Of a stretch of DNA of 64,000 nt, positions 1-8,019 are shown piece after piece. Made by a program: the position numbers and the translations under genes. A model generated the notes under the pieces. The model searched no databases. It saw only the letters and a program-made list of their open reading frames with translations, and was not told where the DNA came from. Numbering within the stretch: the stretch's first letter is position 1; every line of letters starts with the position of its first letter. The stretch comes from Salinicola acroporae. GTDB taxonomy: Bacteria; Pseudomonadota; Gammaproteobacteria; Pseudomonadales; Halomonadaceae. Location of the stretch: assembly GCF_003206615.1 (NCBI RefSeq), contig NZ_PZJW01000006.1, forward strand, positions 310,001 to 374,000. The letters run 5' to 3'.

Positions 1-1724
1 TCCTGTTCGAAGTCCGGATCCTCGAATCCCGCCAGGCGCCTGAACAGCGTCTTCCCCAGCCCCGGCTTGAAACGCTTCGTCGCGTAGCGCTCGCGCAGTC
101 GCGCCGCTTCAGCGGTTTGCCGCGCATGGAAATTCTTGATCACGTTGCCGCGGGTCGCGTAGAAGATCGAGATGCCGAAATTGCCGGCATTGACCGAGTG
201 GATGCCGTCGAACAGGCAGTAGGTGCAGCCTTCGAAATCGAACGCCGTATCACTCACGTCCCTGGCGCTGCAGCCGAAGATCTTGACGTTGTGGGCGTTG
301 TTGAAATAGATCGCGCCGTTGGAGCGGGTGCAGTGGACGTCGCTGATATAGCCGTCCCGCAGGCGTCGCATCCAGCGTAGTTCGCCCCCCTTGCCGGGCC
401 TGGCCGATCCTCCCCAGCCGGAAATGTTGCAGTAGTCCATGCGCACGTGGGCAATGCTGAAGTCACTCACGAAGTTGAGCCGCACGGCCACGGCTGCCTT
501 GCCGTCTCCAGGGGTATAGCTGTAGCGATCGGTGCCCCCGGTAAGGTGGCTGATGCGAATGCCCTGGTTGAGATCGTCCGGGGTATCGGGATCGAAGCCC
601 GCGATGACGGCGTTGTCGGTGGTGGGGTCGTCCTCGTGCGCCAGCGAATAGCGGCGGTTGAGCTCCAGTTCATGGAAGAACTTGATGCCGCCGCAGCGGA
701 CGTGATGATTGTCGTGGTAGTCGACGCCGCGCACGCAGACCAGGGTGGCCGCGGCGCTGGCGAAGTCGCTGGCCTCGAAGGTCAGCCCCCGCAGCTCGAT
801 GTCGTGGCTGAAACCGAGGTCGACATCGCCGACGGGCCGCCCTTCGGCCCAGGCCTTCACCACATGGGGTTCGCGCAGCCAGAACAGGCCGTCGCGAAAA
901 GAGGCGCCGACGTAGTCGCTGACGATTCGACTGTTGGCGAGCGCGCCATCGCCGATGATGCGCGTGCCGGAACAGAGTCGAATCCGCTGCTCGCCGACGT
1001 AGAGACCGCGCTCTGCGGGCAGGCTGGGCAGGTACTTGGTGCGATAGGGTGTCTTGTCGAGGGTTTCCTGGAGCCAGGCCGATTCGTCCGTGCCGGCGCG
1101 GCCATTGTCGTCGAGGCCGTAATCGGCGCGAAACCCAACCTTGAGCAGGTGGACGTCGTGACTGTCGTGTTGATACGCCGCGCCATCAGCCGCCCACAGC
1201 GTGAAATGGTGATAGTCGGCGCGCTCGTCATCGCCAGCCAGCCAGGCTCGTTGACCGGCGCGTGACGGATCGTCCCGGGCCACGCAACGTTTCAGTTCGA
1301 CATTGACCTCGTCGGCCAGGTCGTGGTGGAAGCGGCGGCAGATGACCGCGCAGCCGTCGGGTACGCGATGCGCGGGCCAGTTCCTGAGGGTATCGACCGA
1401 GTCGATGACCAGCAGCCGCTGATCTAGCGCCTCGGTCAAGGACTGTTGGCCGGAGGCGGAGTGAACTTCTCCCTGATCGAAGAACTGTGTGTTCAGGCGT
1501 TGGTGGCTGTCGTCACTCCGAACCTCGATTCGATAGTGTCCGTTGGGTGCCGCGAACTGGATCTGGCCATCGTCACCAGCGGAGAAGGGGTTGTCGAGCG
1601 GGTCGCCACCGGCGTTGCGGAGCGTCGCCACCGGATCGCCATCCTCGAGGGCATACACGGTGACCCGGGCGTGGGGAATGACTCGGCCGTCGGTTCCTTG
1701 GGCAAAGAAGGTTTTCAATTCCAT
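1..1724 (-). CDS. Tailspike-like right-handed beta-helix protein (3' end beyond window)
   Basis: A frame stays open on the minus strand from an ATG at 1724 to the left edge, giving 574 codons without a stop. Residues 1-90 look like the small Ig-like N-terminal module of tail-fibre or tailspike proteins, with motifs such as ARVTVYALEDGDPVATLRN. Residues about 191-224 (KVGFRADYGLDDNG, then TDESAWLQETLD) resemble the entry segment of pectate-lyase-like beta-helices. After that come short Asn/Gly/Asp-rich turns typical of beta-helix rungs. Such folds often bind or cleave polysaccharides, but no catalytic site can be named here. The codon upstream at 1745-1743 is a stop, so the ATG is the only ATG choice; no strong ribosome site is seen. 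It could be a phage or capsule-related protein or an exported host enzyme. Confidence 0.72.
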   Translation of the reverse strand, partial: MELKTFFAQGTDGRVIPHARVTVYALEDGDPVATLRNAGGDPLDNPFSAGDDGQIQFAAPNGHYRIEVRSDDSHQRLNTQFFDQGEVHSASGQQSLTEALDQRLLVIDSVDTLRNWPAHRVPDGCAVICRRFHHDLADEVNVELKRCVARDDPSRAGQRAWLAGDDERADYHHFTLWAADGAAYQHDSHDVHLLKVGFRADYGLDDNGRAGTDESAWLQETLDKTPYRTKYLPSLPAERGLYVGEQRIRLCSGTRIIGDGALANSRIVSDYVGASFRDGLFWLREPHVVKAWAEGRPVGDVDLGFSHDIELRGLTFEASDFASAAATLVCVRGVDYHDNHHVRCGGIKFFHELELNRRYSLAHEDDPTTDNAVIAGFDPDTPDDLNQGIRISHLTGGTDRYSYTPGDGKAAVAVRLNFVSDFSIAHVRMDYCNISGWGGSARPGKGGELRWMRRLRDGYISDVHCTRSNGAIYFNNAHNVKIFGCSARDVSDTAFDFEGCTYCLFDGIHSVNAGNFGISIFYATRGNVIKNFHARQTAEAARLRERYATKRFKPGLGKTLFRRLAGFEDPDFEQ

Positions 1725-1887
1725 ATCATCGTGCGCCTGAGCCTAATCCGTTAGTCGCATTATCCGGGCTCGACATGGACGATGCCTTAGCGAAGCGTTG
1801 TTCTTTTGTAAGGGGGATGGCGCATTGGGTAAGTCCCCTGAAAGGCGCCGAACGACGGGCCGAGGAAGGCCGGTTCGAGGGCATGGA

Positions 1888-2616
1888 TCAGAGCCCGAGT
1901 AGATGGACCAGCGGAGGCAGCAGGAACGCGGTGGTCAATCCGGACACCCCCATCGCCAGGCCGGAGAACGCGCCGGCAACCGCACCCACCGAGGCAAAGC
2001 AGTAGGCCGTACCGAAGCCGTGGGCCGCCAGTCCCATGGAGTATCCCTGAATCGTGGGATCGGTAACGCGGGTCAGGCGAAAGATCCAGGGGCCGACGAT
2101 GCACCCGATGACGCCGGTGATGAGGACGAGCCCGGCGGTCAGTGATGGGATGCCTCCCAGTTTCTCGGCGATGCCCATGGCGATCGGTGAGGTGACCGAT
2201 TTCGGCGCCAGCGAGAATATCGTTTCGGGGTCGGCGCCCAGGGCCATGGCGATCCCCACGGCGGAGATCACCGCCGTGGCCACGCCGGTGATCGTGCCGA
2301 CGACGATAGGCCGGAGCATTCGGCGAACTCGCTCCCGGTGGTCGTAGAGCGGAATGGCCAGTGCCACGGTAGCCGGCCCCAGAAGGAAATGCAGAAATTG
2401 GGCGCCCTGAAAGTAGGTGGCGTAGTCCGTACCGGTGAGCAGCAGGAAACCGATCAGCAGTGCGATGGTGACGATGACGGGGTGTAGCAGCGGGGTGCCG
2501 CCTGCCCAGCGGTTGATATAGGTGGCCAGGATGAACGCCAGCAGCGTGGCGAAGAGGTGCAGCAGGGGGGAGGCGGAGAGATAGACCCATATCTGCTCTA
2601 GCCCGAGAGCGTTCAT
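1888..2616 (-). CDS. LrgB/CidB (YohK) family inner-membrane protein
   Basis: A 242-residue, very hydrophobic protein with about seven membrane segments. The run SVTSPIAMGIAEKLGG near residue 140 and the later GLAAHGFGTAYCF are characteristic of LrgB/CidB proteins. Its ATG overlaps the end of the upstream lrgA-like gene by four bases, so the two are translationally coupled. In Gram-positive bacteria LrgA/LrgB and CidA/CidB modulate murein hydrolase activity and lysis. In plants and some bacteria the fused or paired form moves glycolate, pyruvate or similar small organic acids. Which role applies here cannot be read from sequence. Confidence 0.88.
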   Translation of the reverse strand: MNALGLEQIWVYLSASPLLHLFATLLAFILATYINRWAGGTPLLHPVIVTIALLIGFLLLTGTDYATYFQGAQFLHFLLGPATVALAIPLYDHRERVRRMLRPIVVGTITGVATAVISAVGIAMALGADPETIFSLAPKSVTSPIAMGIAEKLGGIPSLTAGLVLITGVIGCIVGPWIFRLTRVTDPTIQGYSMGLAAHGFGTAYCFASVGAVAGAFSGLAMGVSGLTTAFLLPPLVHLLGL

Positions 2617-2981
2617 GCCTCTTCCTCCTTGCCGGCCGGGCGCTGGCGGGCGGTGCGCTGGAGAATCTGGCTGGTCACGAGGATCGTCACCGAGGTCGAA
2701 GCGATCAGGGTGGCGATCAGAATCCAGATCTCCTGGCGAATCAGGCCGAAGTGCTGGATCAAGCCGACGCCGGCAGGCACGAACAGCAACGTCAGGTACT
2801 TGAGCAGACCTTCACCCATCGTCCTCAGGCTGGCGGGGACGCTGCCGCGGATCAACAGGCCGATCAACAGCACCAGCATGCCCAGGACCGGCCCGGGAAC
2901 GGGCAGGGAGAGCGCCCGGCTGATGATTTCCCCCAGAAACTGGCAGCCGAGCAGAATGCACATACCGATGATCAACGACAT
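2613..2981 (-). CDS. CidA/LrgA (YohJ) family holin-like membrane protein
   Basis: A 122-residue protein with four predicted membrane helices and a charged C-terminal tail. The segment LPVPGPVLGMLVLL is the signature of the CidA/LrgA family, and the length is typical. It is the first gene of a two-gene operon; its stop overlaps the start of the LrgB-like gene (ATGA). Family members are described as holin-like or as the small subunit of an organic-acid exporter. No LysR or LytR-type regulator sits next to it, although such regulators often control these pairs elsewhere. Confidence 0.88.
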   Translation of the reverse strand: MSLIIGMCILLGCQFLGEIISRALSLPVPGPVLGMLVLLIGLLIRGSVPASLRTMGEGLLKYLTLLFVPAGVGLIQHFGLIRQEIWILIATLIASTSVTILVTSQILQRTARQRPAGKEEEA

Positions 2982-3246
2982 GACGCCACCTTGTTAGACT
3001 TTGGTCTCGATGTCGGTGAATTGTACCCATGGCTTGCCGTGGAGACGAGGCCTGAGCTCAGCGCCATGATCCAGCCAGGCGCATGTCGCGGGCGTAGCGA
3101 TGGCCTTGATGCCATGCCTGACTGTGTCGAGGAGGTTTTCGCAACCGATTGAAAAAAAAGCCTTAAGAAGCGCTTTTCATTTGCGGGGACGCAAGGTAGT
3201 ATACGCAGCGTTTCACGGGGACTGCCGCTGGTGGCCCTGGCGAAAT

Positions 3247-3323
3247 CGGAGCGTGGCGCAGCTTGGTAGCGCGCTGCAATGGGGTTGCAGAGGTCGCAGG
3301 TTCGAATCCTGTCGCTCCGACCA
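3247..3323 (+). tRNA. tRNA-Pro (anticodon GGG)
   Basis: A full 77-nt cloverleaf with encoded CCA. The acceptor arm CGGAGCG pairs with CGCTCCG, the anticodon stem CTGCA/TGCAG closes a seven-base loop ATGGGGT that places GGG as the anticodon, and the T arm contains GGTTCGAATCC. It is isolated from other tRNAs. A TATACG box about 42 bp upstream (3200-3205) may be the -10 element, but no good -35 was found. Confidence 0.97.
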
Positions 3324-3331
3324 GATACGAG

Positions 3332-3366
3332 AAAAAGGCCGCCGGACAATCTCCGTCGGCCTTTTT
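3332..3366. terminator. Bidirectional intrinsic terminator after tRNA-Pro
   Basis: GGCCGCCGG pairs with CCGTCGGCC (one mismatch) around a short loop. It is flanked by A5 on the left and T6 on the right. It can end the tRNA transcript on plus and, with its A-rich left flank, the converging SLC13 gene on minus. Confidence 0.8.
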
Positions 3367-3436
3367 TCGTTGCCTTGCTTTGCTTGGGGGCCGGCATCGC
3401 AATGGGATCATGATGCCGGCATCGGCTTCGGTGCGC

Positions 3437-4879
3437 CTACAACCAGACCAGTTCGATCAATCCCAGGCAGATCAGCGTGACCACCACGGTTCCTGCGACA
3501 TTCAGGAACAAGCCGGCACGGATCATCGATTGGATCGTCATTCGGCCCGTGGCGAACACGATGGCGTTGGGCGGAGTGGCCACGGGCATCATGAAGGCGC
3601 AGCTGGCGGCGATGGCAGCCGGCACCGTAATCAGGAGAGGATCGACCCCCAGCGATATCGCCAGGGCGCCGAGAAGCGGCAGGAACGCGGCGGCCGTGGC
3701 CGTATTCGACGTCAGTTCGGTAAGGAAGATGATCACCAGTGTGATCACCCCGATCAGAAGAAGAAGCGGCAAGTTGCCGAAGACGGTGAGCTGATTGGCA
3801 ATCCAGTCCGCCAGGCCGGAACTGCTGATCGAGCTGGCCAGGGCAAGGCCTCCGCCGAACAGCAGCAGAATCCCCCAGGGAAGATCCCGGGCGTCCTCCC
3901 ACAGCAGCAGCGGACGATGTCGCTCACTGCCGCTCGGGATCAGGAACAACCCGACGCCGGCCAGCAGCGCCACCGAGGTGTCCGAGAGCCATTCGACGCC
4001 CCAGTCATTGAGTAGCGGTCGCGTGACCCAGGCCAGAGCGGCCAGGAGAAAGACGGCGCCGACGCGTTTTTCGGCCGGTTTCATCTCGCCGAGCTTGGCC
4101 AGTTCGTCGCCAATGACGTCGCCATTGTCACCAGCGAGCTTGAGTTCGAAGCCGCCCCGGGTCAGCCACCACCAGGCCACGGCCATCATTACCGCGCTGA
4201 CGGGAAGGCCGATCACCATCCATTGCGCGAACCCAAGCTCGATATCCTGCTCGCTGGACAGGTAGCCCGCGAGTATGGCGTTGGGGGGGGTGCCGATGAG
4301 CGTCGCGATGCCGCCAATGCTGGCGGAATAGGCGATGGCCAGTAGCAGGGCGGTAGCGTAGCGTTTCACGTCGTCCGATTCGGCGTCGGCGAACAGGGAT
4401 ACCACTGACATGCCGATGGGCAGCATCATGATGGCGGTCGCGGTATTGGAGACCCACATGCTGATGAACCCGGTGGCCAGCATGAAGCCGGCGATCTGCT
4501 GCCTGGGTTTTTGGCCGACGACGTCAAGAATGCGCAACGCAATTCGACGGTGTAGATTCCACCGCTGCATGGCGATTCCCAGCAGGAAACCGCCGAGAAA
4601 CAGAAAGATGGTGGGATTGGCATAGCTGGCGGCCGTTCCCTTGAGATCGGCGATGCCAAGCGCGGGAGCCAGCGGGATAGGGAGTAGCGAAGTCGCCGGA
4701 ATCGGGATCGCCTCGGTCGCCCACCAGGTCGCCAGCAGCAGCGCCAGGCCCACGCAATGCCAAGCTGCCGGTTCCATGCCGGCGGGGGCTGGCAGCAGCT
4801 GTGTCGCGACGACCCAGAGCGGGCCGAGAACCAGGCCGACCCGGGCGGCCATCGAAGGCGCTTCGGATGCTTCCGTCAT
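3437..4879 (-). CDS. SLC13/DASS family Na+-coupled anion symporter
   Basis: A 480-residue polytopic membrane protein of the divalent anion:Na+ symporter family, which takes up dicarboxylates such as succinate and malate, or sulfate in some members. Both substrate/Na+ signature segments are present: WVSNTATAIMMLPI near residue 145 and ELTSNTATAAAFLPLL near residue 390, each carrying the Ser-Asn-Thr motif. GTPPNAI and TPPNAIVFATG, the paired Pro-Pro-Asn re-entrant motifs, are also intact. The start at 4879 has AAGGA nine bases upstream. It is monocistronic, ends towards the shared terminator at 3332-3366, and diverges from cysQ. The substrate is inferred only at family level. Confidence 0.88.
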   Translation of the reverse strand: MTEASEAPSMAARVGLVLGPLWVVATQLLPAPAGMEPAAWHCVGLALLLATWWATEAIPIPATSLLPIPLAPALGIADLKGTAASYANPTIFLFLGGFLLGIAMQRWNLHRRIALRILDVVGQKPRQQIAGFMLATGFISMWVSNTATAIMMLPIGMSVVSLFADAESDDVKRYATALLLAIAYSASIGGIATLIGTPPNAILAGYLSSEQDIELGFAQWMVIGLPVSAVMMAVAWWWLTRGGFELKLAGDNGDVIGDELAKLGEMKPAEKRVGAVFLLAALAWVTRPLLNDWGVEWLSDTSVALLAGVGLFLIPSGSERHRPLLLWEDARDLPWGILLLFGGGLALASSISSSGLADWIANQLTVFGNLPLLLLIGVITLVIIFLTELTSNTATAAAFLPLLGALAISLGVDPLLITVPAAIAASCAFMMPVATPPNAIVFATGRMTIQSMIRAGLFLNVAGTVVVTLICLGLIELVWL

Positions 4880-5063
4880 CGTGTGAATTCCTTTTCCAGG
4901 GGCGGGATTATCTCCATTCTACTTAAGACGTAGATAACTCCGAGTCTGCCGGGCCTTAGTCTTTGGTCTAAGTCGGTGGCGCGGTGATAATGGTCATTCG
5001 CTTCGCCAACGATGATCGGCTGGCCCGATCACCAATCGATTTTCCTGTTAGAAGAGCTGACTG

Positions 5064-5870
5064 ATGAACGTATCGCTGCAATCCTTGATCGACCCTCTCG
5101 TCGCCCTGGCCAGGGAAGCCGGGGCCGCTATCGAAGCGGTCGGAGATGGCGCCTTCGATACGCAGCGCAAGGCGGATGACAGCCCGGTCACGGCCGCCGA
5201 CCTGGCCGCTCACCAGGTGCTCGTCGAGGGGCTTCCGTCGATTGGTTCTCGCGACTGGCCCATCCTGTCCGAGGAGTCGGCCTCCATTCCATGGTCGGAG
5301 CGTCGCCGGTGGTCCACCTACTGGCTGGTCGATCCGTTGGACGGCACCAAGGAGTTCATTCGCGGCTCGGATCAGTATTCCGTCAATGTGGCCCTGATCG
5401 ACGGCAATCTTCCCGTCCTGGGGGTGGTCGGGAAGCCACGCACCGGCGAGATATGGGTCGGGGAGCCGGCCCGGGGAGCCTGGTATCAGCCGAGTGAGGG
5501 CGGGGCCTGGGAGTCGCTGCAGGTCTGCTCTCATAGCCCCTTGCGTCTCGTCGTCAGCCGCTTTCACCGAGGTGCCAGCACCCGCCGTCTGATCGAGTCA
5601 CTGGGCAATGTCGAAGTCGAGGAACTGGGCAGTTCGCTGAAGTGCTGTCGGGTGGCGGAGGGCCTGGCCGATCTCTATCCTAGGTTCGGTCCAACCAGCG
5701 AATGGGACACTGCCGCGGCGCAGGCCGTGCTGGAAGGCGCCGGCGGACATCTTGTCGATTGCAAGTCCTGGAAAGCGCTGCGCTACAACGCCGGGGATAG
5801 CCTGCTGAACCCGGCCTTCGTGGCCTGCGCCTCCCTGGACGGCGCATGGCGGGACGTCTGGCCGGATTGA
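5064..5870 (+). CDS. cysQ: 3'(2'),5'-bisphosphate nucleotidase CysQ
   Basis: A 268-residue member of the inositol-monophosphatase fold family that hydrolyses 3'-phosphoadenosine 5'-phosphate to AMP, clearing a by-product of sulfate assimilation. The metal-binding motif DPLDGTKEF starts at residue 90, the first-shell acid lies in LSEES near residue 69, and the C-terminal signature WDTAAAQAVLEGAGG is at 214-228. Length and the TKEF variant of the motif match CysQ rather than SuhB (a SuhB paralogue is at 32467-33288). It lies between a divergent SLC13 transporter and a DUF2489 gene. Confidence 0.93.
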   Translation: MNVSLQSLIDPLVALAREAGAAIEAVGDGAFDTQRKADDSPVTAADLAAHQVLVEGLPSIGSRDWPILSEESASIPWSERRRWSTYWLVDPLDGTKEFIRGSDQYSVNVALIDGNLPVLGVVGKPRTGEIWVGEPARGAWYQPSEGGAWESLQVCSHSPLRLVVSRFHRGASTRRLIESLGNVEVEELGSSLKCCRVAEGLADLYPRFGPTSEWDTAAAQAVLEGAGGHLVDCKSWKALRYNAGDSLLNPAFVACASLDGAWRDVWPD

Positions 5871-5961
5871 CTCAAACCCGGGGCGCCGTCACGAAAGCGT
5901 CGTGGAACCGGTGTCTCGGAAACCTCGATGACCACATCACCAGAAGGCGGCTGTCTCTCTC

Positions 5962-6444
5962 ATGTCCTTGTCTCTTGCGGTAGGGCTTTCACTCCTGGCC
6001 ATTCTCGTCATCACTGCGCTGTCCATCTATGCATGGCGACTTTGGCGTGAGGTCGAACGGCGGAAAGCGCGTCGGGAGGAGGAAGTCGCGCGCGCCAATC
6101 GGAATTGCATCGAGAGCTTGCAGGCGCTGTCTCAGGCCATGCTCGAACGCCAGGTCGACATGGTGGAGGGCGCGTTACGCTGTAAAGTGCTGCTTGACAT
6201 CATCGATCACCGCTTGACCGAGCGGGATGGCTGGCAAGTGTTCCGCGAAGTCCAGGCTGAAGCGCAGCATCTGCATACCCACCAGGCCCGGCGCGAACTG
6301 TCGCCGAAAGACCGTCACCGGGAGGACAGGGAACGCGAAGCCATTGCGGCCCGGCACGAGCGCAGCCTTCATCATGCCGCGTTGGCGCTGCAGGCTTTCT
6401 GCCTCGAGCGGTCGGGGGGCGACACCTCTCCCGTCGTGAACTGA
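5962..6444 (+). CDS. DUF2489 domain protein, single-pass membrane anchor
   Basis: A 160-residue protein with one N-terminal membrane helix (about residues 5-24, LAVGLSLLAILVITALSIYA) followed by a basic, highly charged cytosolic helical region. The pattern AWRLWREVERRKARREEEVARAN and the later CKVLLDIIDHRL match the DUF2489 family of gammaproteobacteria, which has no assigned function. It lies 91 bases after cysQ and may share its transcript. Nothing in the sequence suggests an enzymatic site. Confidence 0.7.
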   Translation: MSLSLAVGLSLLAILVITALSIYAWRLWREVERRKARREEEVARANRNCIESLQALSQAMLERQVDMVEGALRCKVLLDIIDHRLTERDGWQVFREVQAEAQHLHTHQARRELSPKDRHREDREREAIAARHERSLHHAALALQAFCLERSGGDTSPVVN

Positions 6445-6839
6445 GATCCCGAGCTCACGACCACTGACACTTGTTATTCGGTTACGGCACGAAAGTAGAA
6501 CAGGCGCGTGATCTCTCCTTGATGCGAAAGGATAGAGATTAAAAAGCGAAGTTTTCGCTAATCCACTTTGCCAATCTTGGAAATGATGCTAAAAAAGAAC
6601 AGTGTTTCCCGACACGGGTTTGCATCTCGGGCTGGAATCGATAATGCTGTTACGGAGCTGCAAAGAAAAGGGACAATGGGAACATTGACCACTGCTCAAG
6701 TCGACGCGAATGACGGTCGCCGAGAGATTTCTTTGTCGTTGGGGAAGGAACACCTTTCTCTTGACGAATTCGGCTTCTATACTCGAAGCCGCTGGGTAAC
6801 GCCCGTTACGACTAGCGCTGTGTTAAGAAGGAGTCTTAC
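6445..6839 (+). other. 395-bp intergenic leader region with two hairpins
   Basis: No convincing gene. It is visibly more AT-rich than its surroundings. ATCTCTCCTT (6511-6520) pairs with 6528-6539, and AGCGAA (6545-6550) pairs with TTCGCT (6554-6559). These could end the preceding transcript or structure the leader of the OmpA-like lipoprotein gene. A TATACT box lies at 6778-6783, about 57 bp before that gene. A frame open from 6568 was judged spurious because it runs through the downstream ribosome site and has no recognisable sequence. Confidence 0.45.
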
Positions 6840-7721
6840 ATGAAAAAATCAACGACTGGCCTGCTACTGGGTTCCGCTCTGGTAGTCGGTCTCTCTGGTT
6901 GTGCCAGTTCCGGTATGGAATCCACCGGTAGCTCGTCAGACCAGGCTTGGTATCAGTCACCGTTCGTCTGCGGCATCGCCGGCGGCTTGATCGGTGGCGG
7001 CATCGGTTACGCGACCAGCAGCGATTCCGACGAAGATACCGGTGCTGCGGTCGGCGGCGTTGCCGGCGCAACTGCCGGTGCTCTGCTTTGTGCCGACTAT
7101 TCTTCGAACGTCATGGATAGCGATGGCGACGGCGTGCCCGACGATCGCGACCAGTGCCCGAATACCCCGGCTGGCGTAGCGGTTGATGCCGTGGGTTGCC
7201 CGCTCGACACCGACGGTGACGGCGTGCCGGACTATATGGACCAGTGCCCGGGAACTCCGGCCGGCGTTGAAGTCAACGCTCAGGGCTGCCCGCTGGATTC
7301 CGATGGCGACGGCGTGCCGGACTATCAGGACCAGTGCCCGAATACCCCGGCTGGCGCGGAAGTCAACTCGCTGGGTTGCGAGGAAGACCTCGTGCTGCGT
7401 GACGTCAACTTCGAATTCGATTCGGCCAAGTTGACCTCAAGCGCTGAAGCCATCCTGGATGGGATCTCCGGGAAGCTGATGGCCAACGACCAGTTGCGCA
7501 TCCGTCTTGAAGGCCACACCGACTCCGTCGGCCCCGCGGCCTACAACAAGGAGCTGTCGCAGCGTCGCGCCGACTCCGTCAAGGCCTACTTGGTCAACAA
7601 GGGCTTCTCCGCCGATAACATCACCACTATCGGTTACGGTGAAGAGCAGCCGATCGCCAGCAACGATACCGCTGAAGGTCGTGCTCAGAACCGTCGCGTC
7701 GAACTGGGTGAGTGGGAATAA
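6840..7721 (+). CDS. OmpA-family lipoprotein with thrombospondin type 3 repeats
   Basis: A 293-residue exported protein. The lipobox LSGC at residues 18-21 predicts lipid attachment at Cys21. Residues about 35-90 are Gly/Ala-rich with two glycine-zipper stretches. Residues about 90-180 hold three near-identical Asp-rich repeats (DSDGDGVPDDRDQCPNTPAG type), the Ca2+-binding thrombospondin type 3 motif. The C-terminal domain (about 185-290) is OmpA-like and keeps the peptidoglycan-contact motif NxxLSxxRAxxV as NKELSQRRADSVKAYL. It probably bridges outer membrane and murein. The start has AAGGAG at 6828-6833, six bases before the ATG. Pal at 60842 is a shorter relative without the repeats. Confidence 0.9.
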   Translation: MKKSTTGLLLGSALVVGLSGCASSGMESTGSSSDQAWYQSPFVCGIAGGLIGGGIGYATSSDSDEDTGAAVGGVAGATAGALLCADYSSNVMDSDGDGVPDDRDQCPNTPAGVAVDAVGCPLDTDGDGVPDYMDQCPGTPAGVEVNAQGCPLDSDGDGVPDYQDQCPNTPAGAEVNSLGCEEDLVLRDVNFEFDSAKLTSSAEAILDGISGKLMANDQLRIRLEGHTDSVGPAAYNKELSQRRADSVKAYLVNKGFSADNITTIGYGEEQPIASNDTAEGRAQNRRVELGEWE

Positions 7722-7753
7722 GCATCTTCCCGACACGCTAATGACGTGATTTT

Positions 7754-7775
7754 GAGGGCGCCTTCGGGCGCCCTC
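7754..7775 (+). terminator. Hairpin after OmpA-like lipoprotein gene
   Basis: A perfect 9-bp stem GAGGGCGCC/GGCGCCCTC closed by a TTCG tetraloop, 32 bases after the stop. The T-tract is weak (AATGTTTG), so it may act as a terminator or as an mRNA-stabilising 3' end. Confidence 0.7.
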
Positions 7776-7976
7776 AATGTTTGTAGTGTCGAAATGGTTG
7801 ATCCCGGCGTCGCTTGATTGCCCGCGGATGGTAAAGCGGCTTAGCCGCTGCTAGTCTACCGCTCCCCGCATCCGCCGAACGGTGATGCCAATCCACTTCC
7901 CTCGCGTACCGGTCGGCCTGCCCGTATGCAGGTCCTGTCGCATGGAGGGGGTGTTACTTTGAATGATCGAGTTCAT

Positions 7977-7997
7977 GTGGTCTTTGGTGTGGACCAC
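7977..7997 (+). promoter_or_regulatory. Candidate thrS translational operator: tRNA-Thr anticodon mimic
   Basis: GTGGTC (7977-7982) pairs with GACCAC (7992-7997). With a U-G pair at 7983/7991 the loop is exactly seven bases, UUGGUGU. That reproduces an anticodon loop with U at position 33 and GGU at positions 34-36; GGU is a threonine anticodon. GGU lies at -34 to -32 relative to the thrS ATG. In E. coli ThrRS binds tRNA-like hairpins in its own leader and blocks ribosome entry. The match here is by eye, without covariation data. Confidence 0.6.
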
Positions 7998-8019
7998 CAC
8001 TGAACGTAAGGATGTTTTG

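Noticed and set aside
6568-6843. A 91-codon open frame upstream of the OmpA-like gene
   Set aside because: It spans the ribosome site and -10-like box of the real gene and has no recognisable sequence or ribosome site.
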